Assembly (NCBI GenBank): GCA_963675135.1
Contig: OY776124.1
Location: 18,722,066 to 18,786,065 of the forward strand
DNA: 64,000 bases
Direction of reading: 5' to 3'
DNA from: Galeopsis tetrahit
Taxonomy: Eukaryota > Streptophyta > Magnoliopsida > Lamiales > Lamiaceae
Below the pieces are notes generated by a model. That model did no database searches, was not told the DNA's origin, and saw only the letters and a list, made by a program, of their open reading frames with translations. The position numbers were made by a program, and so were the translations under genes. Positions within the stretch are counted from its first letter, which is position 1, and every line of letters begins with the position of its first letter. Positions 53,430 through 63,685 of the stretch are shown piece after piece.

Positions 53430-53990
53430 ATGATTTCTTTCCTCCTTCCCACGCTTGAGAACCACGGAGATGGGGATAGTGGGCGAGATAATCTCGCCTA
53501 TAAGTCACTCGTGGTGCCCAGTCAAAGCAAGAGGCACACGTTTCCTCCTTCTCACAGCCGTGAAATGACGACCAGCTTGAAGAAGAATCGCAAGAAGCGC
53601 GGCCACGTCTCCGCTGGGCACGGTCGTATCTGCAAGCATCGCAAGCATCCTAGACGTCGCGGAAACGCCGGTGGTATGCATCACCACCGCATCCTCTTCG
53701 ACAAGTATCATCCTGGGTACTTCGAAAAGGTCGGTATGCGTTACTTCCACAAGCTCCGCAACAAGTTTTTCTGCCCCACCGTCAACATCGACCGCCTCTG
53801 GTCGTTGGTGCCGCAGGACGTGAAGGACAAAGCCACCAAAGATAATGCGCCCTTGATTGATGTTACTCAGTTCGGGTATTTCAAGGTTTTGGGTAAAGGT
53901 TTGCTGTCCGCCGATAAGCCCTGGAGGTCTCTGAGCTCCTCAGCTCCAAATAGCGAAGATTTAGGCTTTGACCCAATTGTTTTGCTATGA
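53430..53990 (+). CDS. Chimeric ORF: LTR-derived leader fused in frame to the RPL27a fragment (hypothetical)
   Basis: From an ATG at 53430 about 45 LTR-encoded residues (MISFLLPTLENHG...) run in frame into the RPL27a start, then back into LTR sequence (PWRSLSSSAPNSEDLG) to the stop at 53988-53990, about 186 residues. A TATAAATA at 53354 lies 76 bp upstream on the same strand. The fusion may be chance, but the frame is open across both junctions. No evidence of expression is available here. Confidence 0.4.
   Translation: MISFLLPTLENHGDGDSGRDNLAYKSLVVPSQSKRHTFPPSHSREMTTSLKKNRKKRGHVSAGHGRICKHRKHPRRRGNAGGMHHHRILFDKYHPGYFEKVGMRYFHKLRNKFFCPTVNIDRLWSLVPQDVKDKATKDNAPLIDVTQFGYFKVLGKGLLSADKPWRSLSSSAPNSEDLGFDPIVLL
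53545..53919 (+). pseudogene. RPL27A: Fragment of the ribosomal protein L27a (uL15) gene captured in an LTR
   Basis: An ATG at 53565 starts MTTSLKKNRKKRGHVSAGHG, the highly conserved start of plant cytosolic 60S protein L27a. The match continues through GNAGGMHHHRILFDKYHPGY, VGMRYFHKLRNKFFCP and LIDVTQFGYFKVLGKG. It ends at about residue 118 of roughly 146, where LTR sequence resumes (ccctggaggtct, 53919 on). About 20 bp of apparent 5' UTR precedes the ATG. Some residues differ from the family I know (C for G after GRI, RR for GG after KHP, E before KVG), so it is drifting. It lies in plus orientation, antisense to the gypsy element, and no intron is seen. The other LTR lacks it. Confidence 0.93.
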
Positions 53991-54114
53991 AGGTGGAAGG
54001 GCTTTTGACTCCTTCTTTGTGGGGCTGATCCAGCCCATTTGGCCTGTCTCTTGTATAATTTGGGCCTACTTTGGGCCTAATTCAATATCTTAGAGGCCCA
54101 ACATCAATATAATA

Positions 54115-54395
54115 CTCCCTCCGTCCCGTGATTACTTTCACATGTGAAGTGGCACACAAATTAAGAAAAGTGAGTTTAGTGGGAATTTTGAGGGGTAATT
54201 TTGTAAACCTTTATGTATAAAGTAAATAAATGAGTTGACTTTTGTGTAAGTGTGGAGAAAAGTAATGGCATTTGTGTAAATTTGAGGATATTGTGAGGGT
54301 GAAGTTTATAAAGGGTTTTCCATTTTAAGGGTGTGAAAGTTATTGTGGTACGTCCCGAAAAGGAAAGTGTGAAAGTAATTGCGGGACGGAGGGAG
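54115..54395. mobile_element. Stowaway-type MITE, 281 bp, in the gypsy 5' LTR
   Basis: Starts CTCCCTCCGTCCCGTG and ends CGGGACGGAGGGAG, with TA duplications (54113-54114 and 54396-54397). The other LTR has the empty site 'atcaatataataataaaaga' at about 14232, which confirms the insertion and its TA target directly. A truncated relative lies inverted at 58998-59224. Confidence 0.93.
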
Positions 54396-54487
54396 TAATA
54401 AAGGATAAATATATGATTAGTTTAAATACAATTCGAATAGGGGCCACGTGTCAATATATGATTAGACGACACATTTTATCCACATCA

Positions 54488-54916
54488 AGTGGCTATCACG
54501 TTTTTCTTAAACATTATCACTTTTTACATAAATATTGTTACACAAAAACTTTTGTGAGACCGTCTCACATACTCACATTGATTATTATCACTTTTTAATA
54601 TAAATTTATAACTTATTAATGTAAAATGTGCTATCACTTTTTAAACTTTTGTTTTAAAATAATACTACATTTTAGGGTTTTTCTTAGTGTAGTCAAATTG
54701 TACAAAGTGACTATGTAGTCAGCGCGTCGAATCACGCCACGCGTCGTCCTATGCATCGTATGAACCTGCTACATGTTATACTGGTTTAAATTAATTAAAT
54801 CATTTTTAAATTGTATTTTGTTATTTACTATATTACCCTTCTTTTATTAAAATTATTTTTAATATATATATATATTAAGCAAAATTACTATTCTACCCTT
54901 TTTATATAAGCAAAAT
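54488..54916. other. Noncoding DNA right of the gypsy insertion
   Basis: TSD AGTGG, then repeat-like sequence with 'gtgagaccgtctcac' palindrome (54563) matching motifs left of the gypsy element, then AT-rich DNA. No gene. Confidence 0.4.
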
Positions 54917-55370
54917 TTTGATTGTGCTCGGTCCAACAGCCGTGCACAATTGCACGGTCTATTCTCAGTAACCCGTGTAAATTGAAAAATGTATTGTAAG
55001 TGGTATTGTGCACGATCCAGGAGTCTTGCAGGATTGCACGGTCTATACTCAATCACCCGTGTACATCGATAGATGTTCTAGAAGTGCTCGCTTGCACGGT
55101 CCAACAGACGTGCACGGTTGCACGGTCTGTACTCAATCACCTGTGTAAATCGAAAAATGTACTAGAAGTACTCACTTGCACGGTCAATACTCAAGTCACC
55201 CGTGTAAAATAAAAAAAATGTACTGGAAGTACTCACTTGCACGGTCCAACAGTCGTGCACGGTTGCACGGTCGATACTCAGTAAACCGTGCAATCCAAAA
55301 AATGTGTTGTAAGTGCTCACTTTCACGGTCCAACAGCCGTGTCTGGTTGCACGGTCGATATTCAGTAAAA
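54917..55370. repeat. Minisatellite, 84-bp period, about 5.5 units
   Basis: Units start at about 54917, 55001, 55085, 55169 (61 bp, internal deletion), 55230 and 55314; three complete units are exactly 84 bp. Consensus parts: 'cacttgcacggtccaacag', 'cgtgcacggttgcacggtc', 'atactcagtaacccgtgtaaat', 'aaatgtactagaagt'. Each unit contains CGTGCAC/GTTGCACGG inverted words that could fold. Short open frames across it are by-products. Confidence 0.88.
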
Positions 55371-56961
55371 ATTCTTATTTTAGTTTATCTGATTTTTATT
55401 TTAGTTTATTCTATTTTTATTTTGGTTTAGTTTAATTTGTTAATTTTATTAATAATATAAATATAAGGGTAAATAGGTAATTTTAAAAATACATATTTTA
55501 ATTAAATTAATAAATATAATATAATATTTTAATGTATTAAGATAAAAACGTAATTTTATAATTATATATTTAAATATAAAAAAATCAATGTATGACACCA
55601 TACGACACATAGATGAATATTTTCAACACAAAGTACAAAAGGTAACAGATTATCAGGTTTAAGCCTTTAGATTTGATTTTTAATGGTTCAGATTTAATTG
55701 ACTACGGTAGTCATACAACACCATACGAGAGTGTCTACATGTGATACATTTTTTTTTAAGTGATAAAATTCAATTATTATAAGATGATATTGGTTTTACG
55801 GGTGAAACAATTTTACTTTAATTTCAACGCGTTGTTTGTAGTGCAGTGTGGTAGGGATGGAGTAAAAATGAAAGCGACCGCTATGAATTAATGACATAAT
55901 TATTACCATAAATTTGACAACAACCTCATTTGTGGTGGCAGTGCTGATAGTATGCAGTGGTAGGGTGTTGAATTTTGAATATTTACATTTTTTTTATTTT
56001 ACAATTTTTTGGAAAGTAAAAGTGATCCATTAAGCTAAAACTGAGTACTTGGGGTACCTAAAACACGTTACATTATTTACATGTTCCACGATCAAGAGCG
56101 AAGTAATATAACATGCATGTCATCCACTAAGAGCAAACTAAAATAAAATTAATAAAATCCATTACACTTATTTAACCAAATTAAGACTCGATAGATCTCA
56201 AATCCAATCAACATAGAAATTGGACCGAAGCATATATGTAATTAGATGGCTTGTATAATTCAAATTTTAAAAGATACACTTATAAAATTTCATATGTAAA
56301 TTATTTATTTTAAATAATTTTTTGAGTAATATATAATTACTGATAACCAAATGAATTTGTTTTTTTTCAATTACAAATAAAATTATATAAAAAATAAATT
56401 TATCTTACTAATTAATTAGATTAATATATTTTATAATGTGTACATATATATTTTTAGATAAAAGAATATAATAGATAACTTAATTATAATAGTAACTTAA
56501 TTTATTTTAATTTAAATTTATGTAAGATTTTCCATTTTAAATAATATCAATGACAAATATATGTATTACCAATAGTTTAATTACATATTAAAAAAAATCA
56601 ATTCAACCTCCATGTATGCAACACAAAATCACATTTAATCATAACACATGATAAAACTAAATTCCCTATTAATATAATGTGGTGATGTATCCCATTTTTA
56701 AGTAATTAGTAGCATTAATATAATTATTATCGTGGTTGTCAAACTTTTCATTTTTTCATGAACTCAACACAATTTTGATATATAGAAAAAAATCACATGT
56801 AATACTCAATTAAAAAAATTACATTTACCAAACATGTAACTCTTTGAGATATTGATACATCAACAGAATTAATACAAAGGCGACACGTAAGCAGAATCTA
56901 AACTCCCATTAGTATATAGGGGATATATCAAACATAATTTGAAGCATTAATCATCAATTAA
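55371..56961. other. AT-rich intergenic DNA
   Basis: No gene recognised. 'acaccatacga' occurs at 55586 and 55711. Some poly-A/T runs and TA-rich stretches; nothing else stands out. Confidence 0.4.
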
Positions 56962-58747
56962 TTAATCCAAGGGAATACTAGGATTAGGGGTAGCAAATTC
57001 AGTAAAATGTTGATCATTTTCAATTCCAAGAGGGCCATATCATGTTCATCAAGCAGCGCCCATAACTCAATCTCACCATCCATTTTGCCTTCCAAAAACA
57101 GAAACTGATGCTTGACACCCAACAAGGTTTTCCCCATCCAAAATCCAAGTAGTAGAGCCCCATATTACACCAGCTCGTGAATTTGATCGAACACCTTCAT
57201 TATTAATCCTTCATCACTTCTGATGACCTCCCCTTGCATTTCATTTATGGCTCCAACAGTTTCTTCTGGTTCCGACAGCAGCTTCATTAGGTTTTCATTG
57301 TTTATCTCCAGCACAGCTTCTCTTAGGGTTTCCATGTAACCCGAAAGCTCCATTTTCGAGGGAGGGTAGAATGCAGCTCCGAACCAGATAAAGTTTCCGA
57401 AAGCCGTGTCTGGTAGAGGCGGATCCAATCTCTTTCTCATGTTCACAATATGGGAAATAACCAACGATTCCGGTGTTTTTTTTGACCCGGCCGATTCCAA
57501 GCCCGCCATCAAACGTTCAGTAATGAAACCTGCATGTAGATCCAGTGTGAAAATTTAAGTTATGATAAATAGCTAGCTAGGTAAAGGGATAATTAAGACT
57601 CAATTTAGTCCTATAACTTTCAACATATATTTTCTAAAATGATCCCAAAAAATTTAAAAAGTATCAATTTAGTCCAATTTTTTTGCAATTTGTTTTGTTT
57701 TGCTCCCAAAAAAGTTAAATGTAATAATTTAGTCCCAAATTTTCATAATTACATTTAATTTTTTGGGACCAAAACAAAATAAATTGTGAAAAAATGAGAC
57801 TAAATTGGTACGTTAAACTTTTCGGGATCAAAACAGAATAAATTGGAAAAAAAAAAAAAAAAAGACTAAGTTGATACATTTAACTTTTTTGGTATCATTT
57901 TAAAAAAAAGTAAAAAAGTAAATTGTAAATATGTGTATATTTTGATGTCGAAGGTTATTAAGATATATATTAATTTTTGGGAGTATATAAATATTTTAAC
58001 CTTACCTGTCAAAGCTTCAATTCGAGACGGGTTGGAGACATTTTCGCTTGTAGCTTTGGCTCTCGATCAGGGTGGCTATGGAAGAAGCATTGAACACAAA
58101 TCTTCTGGTGATCGATAGAGTGTTTTCCCTAGCTCTTTGAATACAAATTTGTTGTTGTTTGACTCATAATCATCAGGGAATAAGGATATAGGAGGGAAAA
58201 GTGAAGACCCCAGGGCCAAATCTTGATGATGTATTTTTGCCTTTTTATTACCTTTAAAGAAATCAATCCAACTACTTAGAAAAGACACAATTGGAAATTT
58301 TGTGGAACACGCAAACACCAATCACTAGCCCTCCACAGTACTCAAGAATGGTGACTTGGAGCGACACAAGGAGTTGTTGTTTGTCGTCTTTCAAGACGTT
58401 TCCATCGAGTGGAAGGAATTTGTTCAATGAGTTGAGGTGGGGCTCTTTAAGGAACTCGGATAATGTAAACTCCTTCGTCGTTGCAATTCACAGAAACCGA
58501 GTAGTTTTGGATCCTCCCTGCAAGAGGATAGAAGATTGTTAGGGTTTCTGAGAGTGACTTCTTGAGGCGGTTATGGATATCGGAAACATTAGAAAGGTCG
58601 AATTTGGTGTTGTAGAAAAGTGTACGTGAGGGGTATATAAAATGGCGTAAGGAGCTGATCGATGAAGGAAAGTTTGAAGTTTGTGAGGTGATGAGGGGTT
58701 GGAATAGAGGGTTTGATCATTTCTGTTGACACAATTTGTAAATCCAT
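56962..58747 (-). pseudogene. BAHD acyltransferase pseudogene (two exons, several frameshifts)
   Basis: BAHD enzymes move acyl groups from CoA to plant secondary metabolites in the cytosol. ATG at 58747 (MDLQIVSTEMIKPSIPTPHH, the typical N-terminus). Recognisable pieces follow in changing frames: SDIHNRLKKSLSETLTIFYPLAGR, a region with HKISN at 58304-58290 where the HXXXD catalytic motif belongs (last residue Asn instead of Asp), FNASSIATL, then an intron 57530-58005 (GTAAG...GCAG), then SHIVNMRKRLDPPLPDTAFGN and DFGWG (57145-57131), ending at a stop at 56964-56962. At least five frame changes make it non-functional. The motif set and single intron resemble the vinorine synthase-like branch (inference). 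Confidence 0.88.
57530..58005 (-). other. Intron of the BAHD pseudogene
   Basis: The donor gacag|gtaagg and acceptor catgcag|gtttc keep the frame across ...EALTG/FITERL.... Contains poly-A at 57847-57861 (plus strand) and repeated 'ttagtcc..aatttttt' words. Confidence 0.75.
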
Positions 58748-58997
58748 TTTCTTAATTGGTAATGAATGAATGATTGTTTCTAAAATCTCTTCTCGTTTAA
58801 ATACGAAAAATTCAGGATAAGTTATGCATGGGGATGGACGCCCAACTTTACTTTGTTTGGTGGGGGTAGCTAGGAAGAATAAAGTAAATTTATTTTCATT
58901 TAATATTTTTTTTAATAAAAGACGAATAAAAAATGGAGATAGTAACTGAAAGAATTCTTGTATTTCTTCCCACGTCACACTTTTTTTTTTTTTTTAA
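58748..58997. other. Possible 5' region of the BAHD pseudogene
   Basis: No clear TATA box on the minus strand. A T-run at 58980-58994 marks the boundary to the MITE fragment. Confidence 0.3.
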
Positions 58998-59224
58998 TTT
59001 TTACATTTTTAAAATGAAAAACTCTTTATAAGCTTCATCCTCACAATATCCTCAATTTTACACAAATATCATTACTTTTTTCCACACTTACACAAAAGTC
59101 AACTCATTTTTTTTACTTTATACATAAAGATTTACAAAATTACCCCTCAAAATCCCCCACTAAATTCACTTTTCTTAATTTGTGTGTCACTTCACATGTG
59201 AAAGTAATCAAGAGACGGAGGGTG
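58998..59224. mobile_element. Truncated Stowaway-type MITE, relative of 54115-54395, inverted
   Basis: Read on the minus strand, it follows the 54115 MITE closely ('ttactttcacatgtgaagtg', 'gaggggtaattttgtaaa', 'aagtttataaagagtttt'). The right terminus is degenerate (agacggagggtg, then TA). The other terminus is missing next to a poly-T tract. Confidence 0.75.
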
Positions 59225-59360
59225 TAATTCTTAGGAGGCCTATCTAAAAGTCAATTTTTGGTGAAGAGGCTCATTGAATGAACAATTTAAATGAGTGGAG
59301 TTGCTTTCAGCAACTATGATACCATAAAAAAAGAATTTCGTCTCATCTAAAAGTCCACTA

Positions 59361-59792
59361 CTCCCTATTCCCACTATCTTTTTTTACTCCCTCCGTCCGC
59401 CTATAAGTGTTACGTTACTTTTTGGCACAAAGATTAAGAAAAGTGATTAAATAATAGATATAGTACAAGTGATGTGATTGAGAGAAGAGAGAGATAGAGA
59501 GAAAAAGTAAGATATAAAGTGGAGTGTAAGAAAAAGTACTTACCAAAAAAGGTATGAGAAGCTTATAGGCGGACGAACCAAAATGGTAAAATGGGAAGCT
59601 TATAGGCGGACGGAGGGAGTATTTTTTTTTTTGTGTTGTCCAATTTTATAATTCTCATTTTCTAAAAAGAAATATTACTCCCACTCACTATTTTATTTTT
59701 CTAATCAAACTTTCACTTTTTACATAAACAATCAATTTTTCTTAAAATTCGTATCCAATCCAAATGGACATTATAAAATTGGAGGGAGGGAG
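59361..59792. mobile_element. Stowaway-type MITE interrupted by another MITE
   Basis: Ends CTCCCTATTCCCA (59361) and ...GGAGGGAGGGAG (59792), flanked by TA (59359-59360 and 59793-59794). Internal inverted words ccaattttataat (59639) and attataaaattgg (59770). Its own sequence is about 197 bp after removing the inner MITE. Confidence 0.65.
59387..59619. mobile_element. Stowaway-type MITE, 233 bp, nested in the MITE 59361-59792
   Basis: Same family and same length as 6012-6244, in opposite orientation, with about 5 differences. TA duplications at 59385-59386 and 59620-59621. Confidence 0.88.
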
Positions 59793-60147
59793 TAATATTA
59801 TATTGCATGAACTAGAACAAAGAAAACCATAAATTGGTTCTGGGATAAATTTTTTAAATTGCAGATGACATGTACGATGTCGGTTAAGACTAGCTATTCA
59901 AAATTTCTTGTGGACTTAAAAGTTAAATTGAACATTAATTAATTCACAATTGCCGGCTGTGCTGAAATAGGTAAATAGCCTTTTAATTACTTTCACAGGA
60001 GGAGTATTGCCTCTCATTGATGGCATACAACAGAAATTTGTCACTCGAGGGAAGGATTAACTCTGCTTTAAACGGAGCTTTTGCATATATATGAACGATT
60101 CTTGAACCGTAAATTTTTATTTATTTTTTGATCAAATTCGCTCTAGT
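59793..60147. other. Noncoding spacer
   Basis: No gene, RNA or repeat recognised. Confidence 0.35.
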
Positions 60148-60859
60148 CAGAACCGGTCCTAGGAATATTTGGGTCTGAATCGAACTTTAAAAAAAGGTCC
60201 CATCCCTTCATATTTTTTATGCTATACGAACTTGTGAAACATAATGTAAAACAATTTCTAAAGAACTAACAATATTATAAATTTAGAAGGACTAACAATA
60301 TATAATTTTTAAAGGATTAACAATATATAAATTTTTTTTACACATTTTATAATTACTAATTTTTAATTAATAGGTTTTAAGATTTTAAGTTATTTAATTT
60401 TAAGAGATTCTTCAAATTTTTAATGTAATTATTATAATTTTTAAAAAATTTAATGAGATTTTAAAAAAAATTTATTTAGACAATTTTAGATTTTTTATAC
60501 GATTAATTTTTAATTATAATGAAATTTTTAATATTATTTTTTATTTTTAAATTTAAAAGAGGTAAATTGAACTATTTGCCCAAAATTTCAATATTTCGAC
60601 GAAAATGATGTAAATTGGTCACTGTAAGACGTATATTGAAAAAGTGATAACTTAAAAAGATATAAACTGAATTAGGTCTTTGTTGATATTTTTTTCTCCT
60701 AGTTTTTCCTTCCCTTCTCCTTCACTAATATTTTATATTATAAATTATAATATATATATATATATAATCTTAAAAAATGGGCCCCTAAAAAATTAAAATA
60801 TTTATGGGCCTGAATCGACCGTCTTGTTGGCCTTACATTAGGACCGGGCCTGGCTCTGG
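60148..60859. repeat. Inverted-repeat element with GGACCGG-type ends
   Basis: The left end 'cagaaccggtcctagga' resembles the complement of the right end 'taggaccgggcctggctctg'. AT-rich interior; no target duplication found; no ORF. Probably a decayed non-autonomous DNA transposon. Confidence 0.45.
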
Positions 60860-60939
60860 TACCTATCATTCTTCAATGCACCCGGCCACGTCAAAATTAA
60901 AAGCACATGCATGTTTCTTATCCTCAAATTTTAATCCAC

Positions 60940-61660
60940 ATATATGGTAGGGGTACACTTACCCGTCAAATTGCAACACTTTCACATCTTAATCTTATAT
61001 ATTTTACAAACCTCTAAAGTGCCATGTGTCACCACCACATTCATTCTACCTCAACACTCTTCTTAAAATCTTTCCATTTCAAAAATTCTCAACTCTCATT
61101 CATTTTCAAATTTTATCTTTAAATCTCAACCATCCATTTTATATTTTCATCTCCACCATTCATTCTTAATCTTACTCCTATATAAACCTCCTCAACTTCT
61201 TTCATTTCATTCATCTCATCTCATCTCATCTTTTCATTTTCATTTGTTAGTGTTTGTCCTTAGAAATGAGAAATATTTTTTGTTCTTCGTGGATATTACT
61301 ATCAAGGTAAACTACGAAATTAATACTCTTTTCATACATACATTTACGGCAATATTGCGTTGAACTAATTCAAGGTAAACTACGCACGATTAATACTCTT
61401 TTAAATTCATACATATATTCACTGTAATATTACGTTGAACAAATAAATTTTACAGGAACTTTATTCAACACATATATTTCACTCCTTTTAGGGGCGGCGA
61501 CAACGACTTCTTTTGAGAGACTGAATAATGAAGAAGTGAAGAAAACACATGCTGTTATGTGAAGGCAGCAAAAAAATGTTATTATATTATGTTGAATTGA
61601 AGAAAAAGATTTGAACAAGAGCAAACGAAGAAGAACCTTGGAATGAATAAAAAATGTGTA
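60940..61660 (+). other. Promoter-like segment with a possible short spliced transcript
   Basis: A TATATAAA box at about 61182, a C/T-rich leader (repeated catct), an ATG at 61265 opening a 14-codon exon ending TATCAAG|GTAAAC at 61306, and a possible acceptor 'tttacag' at about 61455 that keeps a short frame. The product would be only about 34 residues and I recognise nothing in it. Could be an LTR or noncoding transcript end instead. Confidence 0.25.
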
Positions 61661-61707
61661 GTGACGAAATAGAAGAAAAAAAATACATTTTGAATTAAAT
61701 GATTTTG

Positions 61708-62323
61708 ATGTAATATAATTTTATAATTATTATAATATTAATTTCAATTATCATGTGAGATCTCACAGTCAATCATCTTTTATTTTGGGGTTATTTTTGT
61801 GTTATTTATTTGTTAAGTATTTTTAAATTAAATTTAATATTTTTGTTCAAAAAGTTTACATTTAATATACAATTTAATTTTTTTAATTTGAATAATTAAT
61901 GTAAGCGGTTTTATGCGACAATTTAATACTAATTATTTAATGAATTAATTCAAAAATTTAATGCTAATTATTGCTAATTCTAAATCTAAATCTAAATTTC
62001 GACATTGCTACTTATTAGGCGAAACTTTAGGCACAAGAACATAAAAATTTAATAAATTAATATGAAAATTTAATGCTAATTATTTAGACATGTGTCAATA
62101 TTAAATCAAAATCTATAAGGTATTCTTATAAAATCAATAATTATTTGCATAATTAATTTTTTTTTACTTTATATTAAATAAGAATATAGGTTATTATATT
62201 AATATATATATATATATATATTGCATTTATTTTATTATCTCTAGAAATTATGTAGTTGTATAACCACATTAAAAATTGTAACAACTAAGGTCATTATTAT
62301 CTTGCATAATTTAATCAATTAAG
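61708..62323 (+). repeat. Direct repeat, copy 1 (about 616 bp)
   Basis: Matches 62524-63157 along its length: 'taagcggttttatgcgacaa', 'attggctaattctaaatc'-type words, 'ggcgaaactttaggcacaag' and the ending 'ttgcataatttaatcaatt'. Copies differ by scattered substitutions and small indels, about 10 percent. Noncoding. Confidence 0.8.
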
Positions 62324-62523
62324 TATAAGTATTAGTTAAATATTTAATAAATCTAAATTATAAACTCTATTTTTATTTTAAAAATGGCTAAATTATATAA
62401 ATGGTAATAAATATTTAATAAATATTTAACTTAATATTTGTGCTTAATTTCATCCCTTTATAATTGAAATCATATTTAATATGGTTAAGTCAAATATAAA
62501 ATATTAATTTTGCTTAATTTTAG
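62324..62523. other. 200-bp spacer between the direct repeats
   Basis: AT-rich, no gene. Confidence 0.5.
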
Positions 62524-63157
62524 ATGTAATATAATTTTATACTAATTAATATAATATTGATTTCAATTATCGTGTGATGTCATAGTCAATCATTTTTTAT
62601 TTTGAGGATCTTTTAGTGTTAATTATTTATTTGTTAAGTATTTTTAAATTAAATTTAATATCTCTGTTCAAAAAATTTACATTTAATATATAATTTAATT
62701 TTTTAAATTTGAATAATTAATGTAAGCGGTTTTATGCGACAATTTAATACTAATTATTTAATGAATTAATTCAAAATTTTAATGGTAATTATTGCTAATT
62801 CTAAATCTAAATCTAAATTTCGGTATTGCTACTTATTAGTTATTAGGCGAAACTTTAGGCACAAGAATAGATAAATTTAATTAATTAATTTGAAAATGTT
62901 ATGCTAATTATTTGCACAAGTGTCAATATTAAATCCAAATCTATAAGATATTCCCATAAAATCAATTATTATTTGCATAATTAAATTCTTTTTTACTTTA
63001 TATTAAATAAGAATATAGATTATTATATTAAATATATATATATATATTGCATTTATTTTATTATCTCTAGAAATTATATAGTTGTATAACCACATTAAAG
63101 ATTGTAACATCTAAGGTCATTATTAATTTATTATCTTGCATAATTTAATCAATTAAG
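62524..63157 (+). repeat. Direct repeat, copy 2 (about 634 bp)
   Basis: Second copy of 61708-62323, offset 816 bp. Ends at 63157, where a new sequence (gggcatgtttggtt) begins. Confidence 0.8.
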
Positions 63158-63454
63158 GGCATGTTTGGTTTAATTGATTAAACAGGATAGATTGTTTTAT
63201 CCCAATTATTCCTATGTTTGGTTTACAGGAATTAAACCCGTGATTAAAATAGGCCCGAAATTATTATCCTTCCTAATCATTTATTTGAGTGTTTATTAGT
63301 CCCAAAGAGAAGGTGGGATAATTTAATCCATCAATCCAAATCATTTACTCGATTCTCAACTTTCGATTATACGTGTAGACGAGGAAAATTCAATTACGAA
63401 TTAAATTACGACGCGTGGAAATTACGGGTTAAACATTTAAATTTATTATTTATT
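63158..63454. other. Possible truncated Tourist/Harbinger-like terminus and spacer
   Basis: 'gggcatgtttggtttaatt' at 63157 looks like the GGSCNTGTTTGGTT ends of Tourist-type MITEs. No matching inverted end or TAA/TTA duplication was confirmed. Confidence 0.3.
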
Positions 63455-63565
63455 TGTTGGAATAAATTTAATTCCTAAAATAAAGATATAATTAATTAAT
63501 ATTTTGTTCCCTCCAAATTAATTTGGGCCTTGAAAAATCAATGAGTTAAAATGGATCTTCGAAGC

Positions 63566-63680
63566 CCAATAAATAAAGACGGACCTCTAAAAGTCCGATA
63601 AATAAAGACGGACCTCTAAAGTCCAATAAAACAAGACGGGCCTCTAAAGTCCCATAAATGAAGATGAGCCTCTAAAGTCC
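63566..63680. repeat. Tandem repeat, about 31-bp unit
   Basis: Units of the type 'aataaataaagacggacctctaaaagtcc' occur about four times, each slightly changed. Confidence 0.75.
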
Positions 63681-63685
63681 AACAA

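Larger units (their letters stand above)
13432..54487 (-). mobile_element. Ty3/gypsy (Tat-type) LTR retrotransposon carrying nested insertions
   Basis: Two LTRs beginning TGATGCGTC and ending CA (13432-14331 and 52950-54487) are flanked by the same 5-bp duplication AGTGG (13427-13431 and 54488-54492), so both belong to one insertion. Gag and pol lie on the minus strand just left of the right LTR, making that the 5' LTR. The 3' region is split by two hAT elements and their contents. An integrase region is not found after the second RNase H. LTR divergence over about 420 compared bases is about 19 changes. The element is dead: nonsense codons in gag and pol and no integrase. Confidence 0.88.
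52950..54487 (-). repeat. 5' LTR of the gypsy element (1538 bp, carrying two insertions)
   Basis: Pairs with 13432-14331. The extra length is explained by a 281-bp MITE plus TA duplication (54115-54395) and a 375-bp RPL27a piece replacing 19 bp (53545-53919); without them it is about 899 bp against 900. Followed by TSD AGTGG. A plus-strand TATAAATA is at 53354. Confidence 0.88.

Noticed and set aside
53565..53919. A functional RPL27a gene
   Set aside because: The C-terminal 25-30 residues are missing, conserved positions are changed, and the piece lies inside an LTR.
54917..55370. CRISPR-like array
   Set aside because: Eukaryotic context; the repeats are contiguous 84-bp minisatellite units without unique spacers.
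54859..55430. Short open frames with repeated 'CTV..TC.VARSVLNH' peptides
   Set aside because: Direct translation of the 84-bp minisatellite.
57847..57861. Poly-A tract as the end of a retroposed transcript
   Set aside because: It lies in the intron of the BAHD pseudogene, and that gene keeps its intron.
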